Part shown: positions 1 to 9,721 of the stretch, one piece after another
How positions within the stretch are numbered: the first letter of the stretch is position 1
How the letters are laid out: each line of letters starts with the position of its first letter
NCBI RefSeq assembly: GCF_014643635.1
Contig: NZ_BMJV01000001.1
Location: 874,925 to 938,924 of the forward strand
From: Salipiger pallidus
GTDB taxonomy: Bacteria; Pseudomonadota; Alphaproteobacteria; Rhodobacterales; Rhodobacteraceae
Length of the DNA: 64,000 nt
Reading direction: 5' to 3'
Program-made: the position numbers and the translations under genes
The notes under the pieces: model-generated
The model's input: the letters and a program-made list of their open reading frames with translations, nothing else
What the model was told of the DNA's origin: nothing
The model's database searches: none

Positions 1-13
1 TCCCCTCTCCGCC

Positions 14-2158
14 TCAGCTGGCCTTCAGCTCGAGGCGGCGACGGTGCAGCACCGGCTCGGTGTAGCCCGACGGCTGCATGCGGCCCTTGAACACCAGATC
101 GCAGGCCGCCTTGAAGGCCACCCCGTCAAAGCCCGGCGCCATGGGCGTGTAGGACGCATCCCCCGCGTTCTGACGGTCCACGACCTCGGCCATCTTCTTC
201 ATGGCGGCCATGGCCTCAGCATCCGAGATCACGCCATGATGCAGCCAGTTCGCCATATGCTGCGAGGAAATCCGGCAGGTCGCCCGATCCTCCATCAGGC
301 CCACGTCATGGATGTCCGGCACCTTGGAACAGCCCACGCCCTGATCGACCCAACGCACCACGTAACCAAGGATGCCCTGCGCATTATTCTCGATCTCCTC
401 GGCGATTTCCGCTTCGGACCAGTTGGCGCCATCCGCCACAGGGATCGTCAGCAGATCCTCCAGCGTGCCGCGCGGACCGCCTGCAGCGATCTTTGCCTGC
501 ACCGCCAGAACGTCCACCGCGTGGTAGTGTAGCGCGTGCAGCGTGGCAGCGGTGGGCGACGGCACCCAGGCGCAGTTGGCACCCGCTTTGGGGTGGCCGA
601 TCTTGGCTTCGAGCATGTCGGCCATGAGGTCCGGCATCGCCCACATCCCCTTGCCGATCTGCGCCTTGCCGCGCAGCCCGCAGGCAAGACCGATGTCGAC
701 GTTGCGATCCTCGTAAGACGTGATCCACGGCAGGCCCTTCATGGCCCCCTTGCGCACCATGGCACCCGCCTCCATCGAGGTGTGCATCTCGTCTCCGGTG
801 CGGTCGAGGAAGCCGGTGTTGATGAAGGCCACCCGGTGCTTGGCGGCGCGGATGCACTCCTTGAGGTTGGCGGAGGTCCGACGCTCTTCGTCCATGATGC
901 CAAGCTTGACGGTGTATTGCGGCAGCCCCAGCGCCTCTTCGACAAAGCCAAAGATCTCGTCAGCGAAGGCCACTTCCTCGGGGCCGTGCATCTTGGGCTT
1001 CACCACATAGACCGATCCTTCGACCGAATTGCGAGGACCATCGGTCTTGGCAAGGTCATGTTTGGCAATCAGCGTGGTGATCATGGCGTCCATGAGCCCC
1101 TCGTAGATCTCCGAGCCGTCCTTGAGCAGGATCGCGGGGTTGGTCATCAGGTGGCCGACATTGCGCACCAGCATGAGCGCCCGCCCCTTCACCGTGGCCT
1201 CCGAGCCATTCGGCGCGGTGAACACCTTGTCTCCGGCCAGCACGCGGGTGACGGTCTTGCCGCCCTTCTCGAAACTGTCCGCCAGATCGCCCTTCATCAG
1301 GCCCAGCCAGTTGGTGTAGGCCAGCGTCTTGTCCTCGCCATCGACACAGGCGACGGAGTCCTCACAATCCATGATGGCCGACACGGCAGATTCCATCAGC
1401 ACATCCGCCAGCCCCGCGCTGTCGGTCCTGCCAATGAAATGGTCTCGGTCAAAGACCAGCTCCACGTGCAGGCCATTGTTGACCAGAAGCACCGCCTCCG
1501 GGGCCTCGGGCGCACCGCGGTAGCCCGCGAACTGAGCGGGCGACGCAAGAGGCTTGCCCCCCACCACAAGCGCGCCGCCTTCGACGGTATAGCTCTCGGC
1601 ACCCACGTGGCTGCCGCCTGCGACAGGGAAGCTTTCGTCGAGGAAGGCCTTAGCCCGCGCCACCACCTGCGCGCCACGTGCCTCGTCGAAGTCGCCCTTG
1701 GGCGGGACCGATCCCAGAGCATCGGTGCCGTAGAACGCATCATAGAGCGAACCCCAGCGCGCATTCGCAGCGTTCAGCGCGTAGCGGGCGTTGGTGATCG
1801 GCACCACCAGCTGCGGGCCGGGGACCGAGGCGAACTCGGGGTCGGTGTTCGTGGTCTCGATCTCGAAATCGGCCCCCTCGATCACGAGATAGCCGATTTC
1901 CTCGAGGAAGGCGCGGTAGGCCTCGGGATCGAAGGCGCTGCCCTTGTGCTCGAGATGCCAAGCGTCGATGCGCGCCTGAAGGTCCTCGCGACGTTTCAGC
2001 AGCGCCGCGTTGCGCGGTCCGAACTCGTGGGCCAGCTGCGACAGGCTCTCCCAGAACGCATCCGCCGCCACACCACTGCCCGGCAGGGCACGGGTTTCGA
2101 GGAAGTCGAACAGCAGCGGGTCGATCTGAAGTCCGGCGCGTTGGATGCGGTCGCTCAT
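14..2158 (-). CDS. glcB: malate synthase G
   Basis: Condenses glyoxylate with acetyl-CoA to malate, the second step of the glyoxylate bypass and the exit route for glyoxylate from glycolate. The 714-residue protein matches the long G-type family (about 720 residues) rather than the shorter A-type. Visible family signatures are [15 protein letters not shown] near the middle, [15 protein letters not shown] and [23 protein letters not shown]-like text in the C-terminal half, where the catalytic base lies. The ATG is followed by a normal N-terminus and no better start is seen. It is the downstream member of a same-strand run after the ABC exporter but is separated by 130 bp that hold two palindromes, so it probably has its own promoter. 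Cytoplasmic. No isocitrate lyase gene is in view. Confidence 0.97.
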   Translation of the reverse strand: MSDRIQRAGLQIDPLLFDFLETRALPGSGVAADAFWESLSQLAHEFGPRNAALLKRREDLQARIDAWHLEHKGSAFDPEAYRAFLEEIGYLVIEGADFEIETTNTDPEFASVPGPQLVVPITNARYALNAANARWGSLYDAFYGTDALGSVPPKGDFDEARGAQVVARAKAFLDESFPVAGGSHVGAESYTVEGGALVVGGKPLASPAQFAGYRGAPEAPEAVLLVNNGLHVELVFDRDHFIGRTDSAGLADVLMESAVSAIMDCEDSVACVDGEDKTLAYTNWLGLMKGDLADSFEKGGKTVTRVLAGDKVFTAPNGSEATVKGRALMLVRNVGHLMTNPAILLKDGSEIYEGLMDAMITTLIAKHDLAKTDGPRNSVEGSVYVVKPKMHGPEEVAFADEIFGFVEEALGLPQYTVKLGIMDEERRTSANLKECIRAAKHRVAFINTGFLDRTGDEMHTSMEAGAMVRKGAMKGLPWITSYEDRNVDIGLACGLRGKAQIGKGMWAMPDLMADMLEAKIGHPKAGANCAWVPSPTAATLHALHYHAVDVLAVQAKIAAGGPRGTLEDLLTIPVADGANWSEAEIAEEIENNAQGILGYVVRWVDQGVGCSKVPDIHDVGLMEDRATCRISSQHMANWLHHGVISDAEAMAAMKKMAEVVDRQNAGDASYTPMAPGFDGVAFKAACDLVFKGRMQPSGYTEPVLHRRRLELKAS

Positions 2159-2200
2159 GTGGGGCCTCTTTCATGGAGTCGGTGCCGAAGGTGTAGGGGT

Positions 2201-2216
2201 GTTTCCTATCGGAAAC
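2201..2216. promoter_or_regulatory. perfect palindrome upstream of glcB
   Basis: GTTTCC-TATC-GGAAAC is a perfect 6+4+6 inverted repeat 43 bp upstream of the malate synthase start. Its position suits an operator controlling glyoxylate-cycle expression. The regulator is unknown, and I infer function only from symmetry and position. Confidence 0.35.
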
Positions 2217-2257
2217 AAGACCGGTCACCTGATTTGACCAATTCCGCGCCTGCACCG

Positions 2258-2280
2258 CAAATTTCTTGCCAAGGAATTTG
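2258..2280. promoter_or_regulatory. AT-rich imperfect palindrome between exporter and glcB
   Basis: CAAATTTCTTG and AAGGAATTTG flank a CC centre as an inverted repeat with one mismatch. It ends 8 bp from the ABC exporter stop codon. It could be a second operator for glcB or a structure at the 3' end of the exporter message. There is no T-run typical of an intrinsic terminator. Confidence 0.3.
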
Positions 2281-2288
2281 CCCCCGGC

Positions 2289-4133
2289 TCAGCCTGCGTC
2301 CGGGTCCGCCTGCTGCCGCGCCCAAAGCTGCGCATAGCGCCCACCCCGCCCCAAGAGCGCCTCATGCGTGCCCTCCTCGATCACCTCGCCGGCTTCCAGC
2401 ACTACGATGCGATCCGCGTCCGAGATGGTCGACAGCCGGTGCGCGATGGTGATCACGGTGCGCCCCTCACCGGCCCGTTTCAAGGCCCCCTGGATCTGCG
2501 CCTCGGTTTCCGTATCGAGGGCCGAGGTCGCCTCGTCCAGCAGCAGGATCGGCGGGTCCTTGAGCAGCGTCCGTGCGATGCCCACCCTCTGCTTCTCGCC
2601 GCCCGACAGCTTCAGCCCGCGCTCGCCCACCTGTGTGTCGTAGCCTTCGGGCAACGCCTCGATGAAGCCGTGGATCCGCGCCGCCTTCGCCGCCGCGACG
2701 ATCTCGTCATCCGTAGCGTTGTCGCGGCCGTAGGCGATGTTGTAGCGGACGGTGTCGTTGAACAGCACCGTGTCCTGCGGCACCACCCCGATGGACCGGT
2801 GCAGGCTGTCCTGCGTGACGTCCCGCAGATCCTGCCCGTCGATGCGGATCGCTCCGTCAGCCACGTCATAAAAACGGAACAGCAGCCGTCCGATGGTGGA
2901 CTTGCCAGACCCCGACGGTCCCACAAGCGCCACGCTTTCCCCTGCCCCCACCTTGAGGGACACGCCCTTCAGGATTGGCCGGGTGGGATCGTAGGAAAAG
3001 CGCACGTCGTCCAGTTCGACCACGCCGCCGCGCACGTCGATGGCCGGGGCGTTGGGCTTGTCGGTGACTTCGGCGGGCTGGTCGAGCAGGTCGAACATCT
3101 GCCCCATGTCCACAAGGCTCTGCCGGATCTCGCGATACACCGTGCCGAGGAAATTCAGAGGCATGGTGATCTGGATCATGTAGGCATTGACCATGACGAA
3201 ATCGCCCACGGTCAGCGCCCCGCTCTGCACCCCCATGGCAGCCATCACCATAACGATCACCAACCCCGAGGTGATGATCAGAGACTGACCAAAGTTCAGC
3301 GTTGCCAGCGATGTGGCAGTCTTCACCGCCGCCGCTTCGTAGCCCTTCATGGCGCTGTCGTAGCGTGCCGCCTCACGGCCTTCAGCGTTGAAATACTTGA
3401 CTGTTTCAAAGTTCAGAAGGCTGTCGATGGCCTTCTGGTTCGCATCCGTGTCCTGTTCGTTCATCTTGCGGCGCAACCGGACGCGCCATTCGGTGACCTT
3501 GAAGGTGAACCAGATGTAAAGGCCGATGGTCACCGCCACCACCACGAGATACCAGATGTCAAAAAGCACGGCGAGCACGATACCCACCAGCAGCAGCTCG
3601 AGGAACAGCGGCCCGATGCTGAACAACAGGAAGCGCAGCAGGAACTCGACCCCCTTCACCCCGCGCTCGATGATCCGGGACAGCCCGCCGGTCTTGCGAG
3701 TGATGTGGTAGCGCAGGCTCAGCTGGTGCATGTGGGTAAAGGTCTCGAGCGCCAGCTGCCGCAGGGCCCGCTGCCCCACCCGGGCAAAGGTCGCGTCCCG
3801 CAGTTGCTGGAAGCCCACGTTCATCAGCCGCGCAAGGCCATAGGCGAGGGTAAGTCCGATCGCCCCGATGGCCAGCTCCGGCAGATCGCCGGACAGCGTG
3901 TCCACCGCCCGCTTGTAGAACAGCGGCGTCGACACAGCGATCAGCTTGGCGATGAGCAGGAAGGCCATGGCGATGACCACCCGCCGCTTTACCCATGCCT
4001 GCTCCTCGGGCCACAGATACGGCCCCACCCGGCGGATCGTACGCAGCGCCGATCTGCGTTCTTCGCGGGCGATCTCGTTCTGGGTGTCCGGGTTTGCGGC
4101 AAGATGGGGGGGCATTGGCGGTCCTGGGCTCAT
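2289..4133 (-). CDS. Atm1-type ABC exporter (fused permease-ATPase)
   Basis: Half-transporter of the Atm1/HMT1 family: an N-terminal six-helix exporter domain (about residues 50-340) followed by an ATPase domain. The ATPase shows Walker A GPSGSGKS at 405-412, the ABC signature LSGGE at 509-513 and Walker B ILLLDEA at 529-535, followed by the H-loop in ITIAHRLST. Family members export glutathione-linked or sulfur-containing compounds, support cytosolic Fe-S assembly in mitochondria, and give heavy-metal tolerance in bacteria. Membrane helices LLIAKLIAVSTPLFY and LFLELLLVGIVLAVLF are obvious. The 614-residue length is normal. It lies between the LysM gene and glcB on the same strand with no overlap, so its neighbours do not sharpen the substrate. 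Function as an homodimeric exporter is inferred. Confidence 0.92.
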   Translation of the reverse strand: MSPGPPMPPHLAANPDTQNEIAREERRSALRTIRRVGPYLWPEEQAWVKRRVVIAMAFLLIAKLIAVSTPLFYKRAVDTLSGDLPELAIGAIGLTLAYGLARLMNVGFQQLRDATFARVGQRALRQLALETFTHMHQLSLRYHITRKTGGLSRIIERGVKGVEFLLRFLLFSIGPLFLELLLVGIVLAVLFDIWYLVVVAVTIGLYIWFTFKVTEWRVRLRRKMNEQDTDANQKAIDSLLNFETVKYFNAEGREAARYDSAMKGYEAAAVKTATSLATLNFGQSLIITSGLVIVMVMAAMGVQSGALTVGDFVMVNAYMIQITMPLNFLGTVYREIRQSLVDMGQMFDLLDQPAEVTDKPNAPAIDVRGGVVELDDVRFSYDPTRPILKGVSLKVGAGESVALVGPSGSGKSTIGRLLFRFYDVADGAIRIDGQDLRDVTQDSLHRSIGVVPQDTVLFNDTVRYNIAYGRDNATDDEIVAAAKAARIHGFIEALPEGYDTQVGERGLKLSGGEKQRVGIARTLLKDPPILLLDEATSALDTETEAQIQGALKRAGEGRTVITIAHRLSTISDADRIVVLEAGEVIEEGTHEALLGRGGRYAQLWARQQADPDAG

Positions 4134-4219
4134 GCGGTCCAGCCCCGAATACCCTCAAGGACGCCCGGTTGCCAGAGGGGCACCCTGCCACGTCGCGAGG
4201 CGCCGGCGCCCGATGCGCC

Positions 4220-5872
4220 TTATTCGGGCATGTCGAAGACCTGCCCGGGGTAGATAAGGTCCGGGTCGCGGATCTGCGTGGAATTGGCCGAGAAGATCTT
4301 CACGTAGGCCAAGCCGTCGCCATAGCGGTCGCGGGCCAGCGCCCAGAGCGTGTGGCCGGGCTGGACGGTAACCGCCCTGAGCGGCTCCTCTCCGCCAGCC
4401 TTCTCGGCTGCAGCGGCGAGTTTTTCGGGGTCTTCGCGCAGGAACGGGCTTTCGGCGCGCGAGCTGACGGCCCCCTCCTCGACCTGATCAACGCGCAGGG
4501 TGTAGGTGCCCGGCTCGACCTGCGGCAGGCGGCTTTGCCAGCGCCCTGTGCCAGGGATTTCGGCGGCAGCGACCGAACGGTTGTCGAGGTAGATGCGCAG
4601 CCCCGCCTCGGCACTGCCCCGCCCCGACAGGGTGACATTGCCCTCGTCATCGTAGGTGATCGCGTCAATGGCCACCTGCCCGGTGACCACCGGCTCGGGC
4701 GCCTGCATGATCTCGACCCCGTTACGGGTGGACAGGATCACCGCCGGGGCGGTGGCGATCTCGGGAGTGGCGGGGAGCTCGGGGGCGCTTGCGATGGTCT
4801 CGGGCACGGTCGGATCTTCATCCGCGACATCGAAGGGCGCCTCGGGCGCAGCAGCTTGCGGAGGCGGAGGTGCAAGCAGCAGCTCGTCGGTGCCGCTGAC
4901 GTCGCGGCCATCCAGCTGCATGCGCAGCGACAGGCGGCGCGGGCTGCCGGTGGCGGGCAGGTCGAGGAACTGCACGAAGCGCCCCGATGCATCGACGGCC
5001 ATGGCAGGCTGCGCCTCACCATCGACCAGGATCTCGACCTCTGCCCCTGCCGGAGCCTGCCCTGCCACAAGGGTCTGTCCATCTGGCTCGGCACGCACGA
5101 TGTCGAACCGGGGTTCCTGTGCCGGGGCCTCGGCCTGCGGCGTGGCCTCGGCAACCTGCGGCTCGCGGGCGGCGGCAATGGCGCGTTCAGAGGCAGAGGC
5201 CGAGCCTTCCTCAACGGGGTTGCCGGCCGCAGCCTCAGGCGAAGGCGTGATCGTGTCCGCATTCGCGGCAGGGCTTCCGGCGGACATGCTGTCGGTGGAG
5301 GTTATGCCGACGGCAGCCTGCGCCGCGTCATCCTCACCATCGGAGCCGTCCTCCGGCAACCGTATGTCAGCCACATCATCGCCTTGAGCGGCATTTACGT
5401 CCGGACTGCTCTCTTCAGTCAAAGCTGCGCCCCCTGCGTTGCCCGCTCTGTCAGAGGCCGCATCCAAGGAGGCGGATGCCTCGGGTGCACCCCCGGCGTC
5501 GGAGGTTGCGGAGGGCTCGCCAGCATCGGGGGTGCCTGCGGTTCGGTCTGTCCGGGGTGTTTCGCGGCTGCCACCTGTCGCAAGCGCGGCGGCGTTTTCG
5601 TCCGTTGCGGTCGCGTCCGTGCTTCCGTCCGCCCCGGCTCCTTCGACGCTTCCGCCCGGCCCCGGTTCCCCAGACCTTCCGCCCAGGTCGGACGCCATGG
5701 AGCTTTCACCCGTGTCGCGTCCACCAGAGCTTTCGCTCGTTTCTGGCGACGCGACGGTTTCGTCGTCCGCAAAGGCATCCGCCCCCGGGCCGATCACGTC
5801 GCCCATGTAAAGCCCCGCCACCAACGCGACGACACCCAAGATCCCCCAGCCGAGCAGCTTCGACGTATTCAT
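4220..5872 (-). CDS. membrane-anchored LysM-domain protein
   Basis: A 550-residue protein starting MNTSKLLGWG with one N-terminal membrane helix (about residues 7-24), so anchored in the inner membrane with the rest in the periplasm. Residues about 30-300 are low-complexity and rich in Ala, Ser, Glu, Asp, Gly and Pro. The region after that looks like one or more Ig-like/BON-like beta domains (for example VAGQAPAGAEVEILVDG and GRGSAEAGLRIYLDN). The last 50 residues are a LysM peptidoglycan-binding domain, with HTLWALARDRYGDG and IYPGQVFDMPE. An in-frame Met 18 codons further upstream is less likely because the hydrophobic anchor follows this Met directly. Proteins of this build are common in Rhodobacteraceae and are thought to bind murein; no enzyme domain is visible. 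Confidence 0.85.
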   Translation of the reverse strand: MNTSKLLGWGILGVVALVAGLYMGDVIGPGADAFADDETVASPETSESSGGRDTGESSMASDLGGRSGEPGPGGSVEGAGADGSTDATATDENAAALATGGSRETPRTDRTAGTPDAGEPSATSDAGGAPEASASLDAASDRAGNAGGAALTEESSPDVNAAQGDDVADIRLPEDGSDGEDDAAQAAVGITSTDSMSAGSPAANADTITPSPEAAAGNPVEEGSASASERAIAAAREPQVAEATPQAEAPAQEPRFDIVRAEPDGQTLVAGQAPAGAEVEILVDGEAQPAMAVDASGRFVQFLDLPATGSPRRLSLRMQLDGRDVSGTDELLLAPPPPQAAAPEAPFDVADEDPTVPETIASAPELPATPEIATAPAVILSTRNGVEIMQAPEPVVTGQVAIDAITYDDEGNVTLSGRGSAEAGLRIYLDNRSVAAAEIPGTGRWQSRLPQVEPGTYTLRVDQVEEGAVSSRAESPFLREDPEKLAAAAEKAGGEEPLRAVTVQPGHTLWALARDRYGDGLAYVKIFSANSTQIRDPDLIYPGQVFDMPE

Positions 5873-5971
5873 GCGACAGTGTCCCAACCCGCGCCCATCC
5901 CCGACGCGGTTGAGAACGTATAACAATCCCGTTATCTCGGGTCAAAACGGCAAATACGCTGGAGCCCCTCC

Positions 5972-6547
5972 ATGACACCAAAATGCAACCCCACGCCGCC
6001 TGCGCGGTCAATCTGCGTCTATTGCGGCTCGCGTACCGGCCATGATCCGGCCCACGTGGAGGCAGCAGAAACGCTCGGACAGCTCATCGCCGGTGAAAAC
6101 TGGCGGCTGGTCTACGGCGCAGGCGACGTGGGCCTCATGGGCACCGTGGCACGGGCGGCGCAGGCGGCGGGGGGCGATACCTTCGGGGTGATCCCCACCC
6201 ACCTGCTCGACCTCGAGGTGGGCAAGACCGACCTCACCCGCTTCATCGTCACTGAGACGATGCATGAGCGCAAGAAGGTCATGGTTATGAACGCCGACGC
6301 CATCGTCCTGATGCCCGGCGGCGCTGGCAGCCTCGACGAGTTCTTTGAAGCGCTGACGTGGCGCCAGCTGGGCCTGCATGACAAACCCATCGTGCTTCTG
6401 GATTCGAACGGATTCTGGAAACCCCTGCAGGCGCTCATGAAACACGTGGTGGACGAAGGTTTTGCTGATGCCAGCCTGCTTGATTTCGTGCAGGCCGCCC
6501 CGTCCCCCGAAGGCGTGATGGAAACGCTCCGCCGCGCCCTGACCTGA
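5972..6547 (+). CDS. LOG-family (TIGR00730) nucleotide phosphoribohydrolase
   Basis: A 191-residue Rossmann-fold protein of the LOG/TIGR00730 family. Relatives release free base from nucleoside 5'-monophosphates (cytokinin activation in plants, purine or pyrimidine nucleotide turnover in bacteria). Family motifs are VYCGSRTG near the N-terminus, VYGAGDVGLMG, the ERKKVM segment and PGGAGSLDEFFE, a version of the PGGxGTxxE active-site signature with Ser in place of the common Thr. Transcribed divergently from the LysM gene, and it converges on the lytic transglycosylase gene across a strong hairpin. Cytoplasmic. The substrate cannot be told from sequence. Confidence 0.9.
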   Translation: MTPKCNPTPPARSICVYCGSRTGHDPAHVEAAETLGQLIAGENWRLVYGAGDVGLMGTVARAAQAAGGDTFGVIPTHLLDLEVGKTDLTRFIVTETMHERKKVMVMNADAIVLMPGGAGSLDEFFEALTWRQLGLHDKPIVLLDSNGFWKPLQALMKHVVDEGFADASLLDFVQAAPSPEGVMETLRRALT

Positions 6548-6602
6548 GGCGTCGCCCACGCAGTGGGCTGCTCTGCGGCGTCCCCACGCCCATGAGCCCG
6601 GC

Positions 6603-6637
6603 ACCAGGCCCGCGCCGGACGGCGGCGCGGGCCTGGT
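6603..6637. terminator. long hairpin between convergent genes
   Basis: A perfect 14-bp stem (ACCAGGCCCGCGCC with its complement) around a 7-nt loop sits between the converging LOG and transglycosylase genes. It lacks a T-run on either strand. It probably acts as a bidirectional 3'-end structure rather than a classical terminator. Confidence 0.55.
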
Positions 6638-6640
6638 CGA

Positions 6641-8602
6641 TCAGTTGACCTCTGCCAGGGTCGAGCCGGTCAGCTCTTCGCTGAAGGGCACAGGCAGCGG
6701 GTCGAGGCCCAGCCGTGCGCGATAGACCGGAAGGCTTTCCGACACGCGCATGACGTAGTTGCGGGTCTCGTTGAACGGAATCATCTCGATCCAGTCCACC
6801 ACGTCGATCTCGCCACCACCGGGGCCACTGCGGGGATCGCCGCGCTCTTCCATCCAGCGGATGGGGCGGCTGGGGCCTGCATTGTAGCCTGCCGACATCA
6901 TCACCACGTTGCCGTTGAACCGCCGCGCCAGGCTCGCGAGATACTCAGACCCGAGCCGTGCGTTGTAGGCCGGATCACCGGTCAGATCGTCATGGCTGTA
7001 GGCAATGTCGAGCCAGCCCGCCACTTCGCGCGCGGTGCCCGGCATCAGCTGCATGAGGCCCCGCGCCCCCGCGCCCGACACCACCACCGGGTCGAACTCG
7101 GATTCGCGGCGGGCGATTGCCAGCACCATCTCCTTGGGCACCGGGAAATCGGTGCGCACGATGTCTGGGTGCAGCGCGTAATAGGGCCCCGGCACCTGGA
7201 TGCCGTAGCGCGCCGCGCGCTTGCCCACCATGACCTGCACATGCGGGCGCTGCATCTCGTCCAGCATGGCCCCCAGCTGACCGATCTCCTGCCGCTCGAG
7301 CCCCTCGGCGAGGTGGGTCAGGAACCGCTCGCCAAGGGCAGTTTCGCCAGAGGCCAGAAGCAGCACCGCGGCCTTGTAGACGCTGGTTTCGGTGAAAGGC
7401 GCCTCGCGCCAGGGGGGGAAATCTTCGGTCCCGGCAAGAGTGGGGTCTGCCTCCATGCCGGCCTTTTCGGCGGCAAGCAGGCCGTAGAACGAGGTCTGCC
7501 AACGGCCGCCCTCGCGGTAGGCGGTCTGCGCGCCCTCTTCGTCTCCGAGTGCTTCGAGCGCTCGGCCCCGCCAATACCCGGCCCGCCCGAGCGAAATCGG
7601 AGAGTCCACCGCTCCGCCATGGCCCCGGAAATGTTCAAGCGCAGTTTCCGCGTCATCAAGGAAGCGCAGCGCGATATACCCCGACAGCCATTCAAGCTCC
7701 GCGTAATCGGCACCGTCCGACAGGTAATGGGTCGAGGCCACCGTGTAGGCATCGCGGTAATCTCCGCCACGCATCAGCTGGTGCGCAAGGTCGTGACGCC
7801 GCTCGGCCCACGCCCAGGGCTCGCCCAGGGCCTCGGCGCTGGTGGAATACTCGCTCAGCAGTTCGATTGCGTCACTCTCGCGTCCCTTGCGCAGGCGCCA
7901 CAGATAGCGCTCGTAGGCAAGGCCCGGGTGATCGCGCAGATCCTCGGGGACCGCCTCGATCAGGCTATCCACGCCGGCGACCATCTCGCGCAGGCCGATA
8001 CGCGCCTCGGCCAGCGCGCGCCAGCCGTCCGACACCAGCGGCAGCATGGCGCGGGCGTTGCTTTCCCAGCCCTGCCACAGTGCCATGTCGAGCCGTGCCT
8101 CGTGATGCGGCCCCAGCACATCTCCCCACTGGTCGACGAAGGCACGGCGCTCGTCCCCCGACAGCGCGAGGGTGCGCCAGGCCAACACAACCTCGGCCTC
8201 GGCCTGGCCGCGTTCACCGCTCGCCGCATAGGCACGGGCCAGCGCCAGCGCCCCGGCGCCGGTCTGCGGACGGTAGCCGTCAAAGAAGGCGCGGGTAATC
8301 TCGTTGTCACCGGATTCGGAGATGGCGATTTCACTCTTTTCCCGCAGGTATGGCATGCCCGGCCAGTTCGGGTTGCGGGTGATGAAATCCATGATCTGCG
8401 ATGCATCGCCGTAGCTTGACCGAAGGTAATGCCAGAGGATGACATCAAGCGCCGCCTGGCCGTCACCACGCGAATCGATCAGCGCCGCGGCCCAGTTGCC
8501 GCCCCGCATGTCCTGCATTGCGGACGCAAGGGGGCGATCGGCCTGGGCGGCAGCGCCTTGAGGGAGTAGGATAATCAGGATGAGGGCCCAGAGGCGCGAC
8601 AT
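6641..8602 (-). CDS. soluble lytic murein transglycosylase (Slt family)
   Basis: Cleaves the MurNAc-GlcNAc bond of peptidoglycan with formation of 1,6-anhydro ends, in the periplasm. The 653-residue protein begins with a signal peptide (MSRLWALILIILLPQGAAAQA), then a long alpha-superhelical region with repeated TPR-like helices. The C-terminal catalytic domain has ARRESEFDPV, whose Glu after ARR is the catalytic acid, then GARGLMQLMPGTA and AGYNAGPSRP. Length and order match Slt70-type enzymes. It lies 133 bp from dapA on the other strand, so the two are divergently transcribed. Confidence 0.93.
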   Translation of the reverse strand: MSRLWALILIILLPQGAAAQADRPLASAMQDMRGGNWAAALIDSRGDGQAALDVILWHYLRSSYGDASQIMDFITRNPNWPGMPYLREKSEIAISESGDNEITRAFFDGYRPQTGAGALALARAYAASGERGQAEAEVVLAWRTLALSGDERRAFVDQWGDVLGPHHEARLDMALWQGWESNARAMLPLVSDGWRALAEARIGLREMVAGVDSLIEAVPEDLRDHPGLAYERYLWRLRKGRESDAIELLSEYSTSAEALGEPWAWAERRHDLAHQLMRGGDYRDAYTVASTHYLSDGADYAELEWLSGYIALRFLDDAETALEHFRGHGGAVDSPISLGRAGYWRGRALEALGDEEGAQTAYREGGRWQTSFYGLLAAEKAGMEADPTLAGTEDFPPWREAPFTETSVYKAAVLLLASGETALGERFLTHLAEGLERQEIGQLGAMLDEMQRPHVQVMVGKRAARYGIQVPGPYYALHPDIVRTDFPVPKEMVLAIARRESEFDPVVVSGAGARGLMQLMPGTAREVAGWLDIAYSHDDLTGDPAYNARLGSEYLASLARRFNGNVVMMSAGYNAGPSRPIRWMEERGDPRSGPGGGEIDVVDWIEMIPFNETRNYVMRVSESLPVYRARLGLDPLPVPFSEELTGSTLAEVN

Positions 8603-8738
8603 GAGCTTGCATTTTCGGTTGTGACAGGGAATAGACGCGTCGCCGAGGGTATCGCCTCGCGGGAAGCTTTCAAACTCACATTCCCTTCAGGCGAGACGAT
8701 TTCCACGGGAAAACGCGAAAAGGATAAAGGAGCGTGTG

Positions 8739-9614
8739 ATGTTGAAAGGTTCTATGCCTGCCCTGGTCACGCCGTTCAAGGACGGCGCAGTGGACTTCGA
8801 CACGCTCAAACGTCTGGTCGAATGGCACATTGCCGAAGGCTCTGACGGGCTTGTCCCGGTGGGCACCACCGGTGAAAGCCCCACGGTCAGCCACGAGGAA
8901 CATGAACAGGTCATCGCCTGCGTGGTCGAAGCCGCCGCGGGCCGTGTGCCGGTGATTGCTGGTGCCGGGTCCAACAGCACCGCAGAGGCGCTCCACCTCG
9001 TGCAGTTTGCTCAGCGCGCCGGGGCCGATGCCGCCCTCGTGGTGACGCCCTACTATAACAAGCCCACCCAGGCCGGGATGATTGCGCACTTCACCGCGCT
9101 GCATGACGGGTCGGACCTTCCGATCATCATCTACAACATCCCCGGCCGTTCGGCGGTCGACATGACCCCGGCCACCATGGGCGAGCTTGCCAAGCTGCCG
9201 CGCATCGTCGGCGTCAAGGACGCCACCGGCGACCTCGCGCGGGTCTGTGCCCAGCGCATCACCTGCGGGCCAGACTTCATCCAGCTTTCGGGCGAGGACG
9301 CGACTGCGCACGGCTTCAACGCGCAAGGCGGCGTGGGCTGCATCTCGGTTACCGCGAACGCGGCGCCGCGGCTTTGCGCCGACATGCAGGATGCCTGCGC
9401 GGCCGGCGATTACGCCACCGCGCTGGAACTTCAGGACCGCCTGATGCCGCTGCACCAGGCCATCTTCCTCGAGCCGGGCCTGTGCGGCGTGAAATACGCC
9501 ATGGCCCGCCAGGGACTCTGCTCCGAGGAAATGCGCCTGCCACTGGTGCCCGTCACCCAGCCGGTGCGCGACCGCATCGATGCGGCCCTGCGCCACGCAG
9601 GCCTGCTGAACTGA
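8739..9614 (+). CDS. dapA: 4-hydroxy-tetrahydrodipicolinate synthase
   Basis: Condenses pyruvate with aspartate semialdehyde, the first committed step towards lysine and meso-diaminopimelate. The 291-residue TIM barrel carries the Schiff-base lysine at K160 ([10 protein letters not shown]), the catalytic tyrosine at Y132 (IIYNIPGRS) and the pyruvate-binding GTTGESPT at 42-49, all at the spacing of the E. coli enzyme. I chose the ATG at 8739 rather than the GTG one codon earlier because AGGAG ends 6 nt before it. Cytoplasmic homotetramer in known relatives. The monocistronic context, facing away from slt, fits a housekeeping gene, although DAP is also a murein precursor. Confidence 0.97.
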   Translation: MLKGSMPALVTPFKDGAVDFDTLKRLVEWHIAEGSDGLVPVGTTGESPTVSHEEHEQVIACVVEAAAGRVPVIAGAGSNSTAEALHLVQFAQRAGADAALVVTPYYNKPTQAGMIAHFTALHDGSDLPIIIYNIPGRSAVDMTPATMGELAKLPRIVGVKDATGDLARVCAQRITCGPDFIQLSGEDATAHGFNAQGGVGCISVTANAAPRLCADMQDACAAGDYATALELQDRLMPLHQAIFLEPGLCGVKYAMARQGLCSEEMRLPLVPVTQPVRDRIDAALRHAGLLN

Positions 9615-9621
9615 GCGAAAT

Positions 9622-9661
9622 CGCCCTGCCCGGCGCTCCTTCGGGGACGGCGGGCAGGGCG
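9622..9661 (+). terminator. hairpin after dapA
   Basis: CGCCCTGCCCG and its complement form an 11-bp stem with a 18-nt loop just after the dapA stop. A second small stem, GTTGCC/GGCAAC, follows at 9664-9678. There is no T-run, so a 3'-stabilising or Rho-assisted role is as likely as intrinsic termination. Confidence 0.4.
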
Positions 9662-9721
9662 ACGTTGCCTGCGGCAACGAGCGCCGGACGGTGTCACGGC
9701 CTCACTTTTAGCATCCAGCCC

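Noticed and set aside
536-2452. Long plus-strand open frame of 638 codons opposite malate synthase
   Set aside because: It is an antisense shadow of glcB and part of the exporter gene. His/Arg/Gly-rich with no domain, as expected for the complement of a GC-rich gene.
2364-4253. Plus-strand frame of 629 codons opposite the ABC exporter
   Set aside because: Antisense shadow; composition is His/Asp/Gln-rich, no motif, no ribosome-binding site.
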